A stretch of DNA of 64,000 nucleotides from Methanooceanicella nereidis (GTDB taxonomy: Archaea; Halobacteriota; Methanocellia; Methanocellales; Methanocellaceae). Under the pieces are notes generated by a model. The model did not search any database. It was not told where the DNA came from and saw nothing but the letters and a program-made list of their open reading frames with translations. Below, piece after piece: positions 63,757-64,000 of the stretch. The position numbers were made by a program, and so were the translations under genes. The stretch spans positions 62,001-126,000 of the forward strand of contig NZ_PGCK01000011.1 of assembly GCF_021023085.1 (NCBI RefSeq). The letters are read 5' to 3'. Positions within the stretch are counted from its first letter, which is position 1; every line of letters starts with the position of its first letter.

Positions 63757-64000
63757 ATGGATCTTAAAAAACTGATAATTCTTGGCGCGATAGTTGTGAC
63801 TGTGCTGGTCATGACAGAGCCGGCTAATGCATATCTATGGCCTCCTGCCATAGGAAGTTGTGGTTTCGGCGGACTGTTCGGAGTCTATGGACCGAACGGA
63901 TTATGGGGTCAGCCCATACCGGTCCCTGTACCCGTACCTGTACCTGTCGCGGCTCCGGTACCTGTGGCTGCTCCTATTCCGTATTGCGGAGGATTTGGCG
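63757..64000 (+). CDS. Secreted Pro/Val/Gly-rich protein, cut by window end
   Basis: 81 residues visible; the frame runs off the right edge. ATG follows GGGGGGAATCAA. Signal peptide ends after PANA (residue 25); the mature part has Gly-rich GFGGLFGVYGPNG, then PVPVPVPVPVAAPVPV. It resembles the glycine-rich secreted proteins at 40918 and 41498 in design but not in detail. Confidence 0.75.
   Translation, partial: MDLKKLIILGAIVVTVLVMTEPANAYLWPPAIGSCGFGGLFGVYGPNGLWGQPIPVPVPVPVPVAAPVPVAAPIPYCGGFG

Noticed and set aside
1-64000. tRNA, rRNA or CRISPR loci
   Set aside because: Scanned the spacers by eye for TPsiC-like GGTTCGAATCC segments, rRNA cores and regularly spaced repeats; none found. A covariance-model search would be needed to exclude small RNAs.

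Overview
The window looks like a chromosomal segment of a methanogenic archaeon, probably of the Methanocellales/Methanosarcinales side of the Euryarchaeota. The evidence is archaeal eIF1A, an archaeal-type PyrF, a XerA-like recombinase, TATA-box promoters, GGAA-N6-TTCC (NrpR-type) operators in front of amtB-glnK, a PGF-CTERM surface protein, and families common in methanogens (DUF2115, DUF4013, DUF1622, YgiQ-type radical SAM). The genus is an inference. Genes are moderately AT-rich and separated by long, very AT-rich spacers. No rRNA, tRNA or CRISPR array was seen.

Layout. 1-7.7 kb: the end of pyrF, a mechanosensitive channel/amino-acid permease pair, YgiQ, a cysteine-cluster protein and a XerA-like recombinase. 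A 28-bp near-palindrome (dif candidate) lies upstream of the recombinase in AT-rich DNA. 8.3-19.2 kb: pentapeptide protein, orphan TrpF-like protein, TPR protein, a rifampicin-phosphotransferase-like enzyme overlapping a DUF7064-like gene, an MFS exporter, and a beta-helix/membrane/TPR fusion. 19.2-31.2 kb: PPK2-type polyphosphate:AMP phosphotransferase, a double flavodoxin-fold protein, small conserved genes, a cysteine-less peroxiredoxin-like protein, and two copies of a large palindromic repeat (19.4-19.9 and 30.7-31.1 kb). 28-34 kb: two PAS/HisKA_2 sensor kinases without a response regulator nearby. 34-40 kb: a membrane protein/winged-helix pair, flavodoxin, UbiA-type prenyltransferase, thioesterase, hemerythrin-like protein, DUF4013 protein and a PEMT/ICMT-like methyltransferase. 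40.9-46.9 kb: two small glycine-rich secreted proteins, Asp/Glu racemase, RsgA, acetyltransferase and a lipoprotein thioredoxin. 47-56 kb: housekeeping and stress genes, eIF1A (apparently starting at CTG), and amtB-glnK with tandem operators. 56-64 kb: Cu/Zn superoxide dismutase, alpha/beta hydrolase, a PGF-CTERM protein, an anaerobic sulfatase-maturase/sulfatase operon, DUF1622, and a third secreted protein cut by the window edge.

Most genes are single transcription units. Clear functional units are amtB-glnK (ammonium uptake and its PII regulator), the sulfatase with its maturase, the MscS/permease pair, the Rph-like/DUF7064 pair and the membrane protein/HTH pair. Many genes end in hairpin-plus-T-tract structures, several overlapping the stop codon. 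The most unusual signals are the palindromic elements, the dif candidate, and several genes whose best-supported start is not ATG, GTG or TTG.
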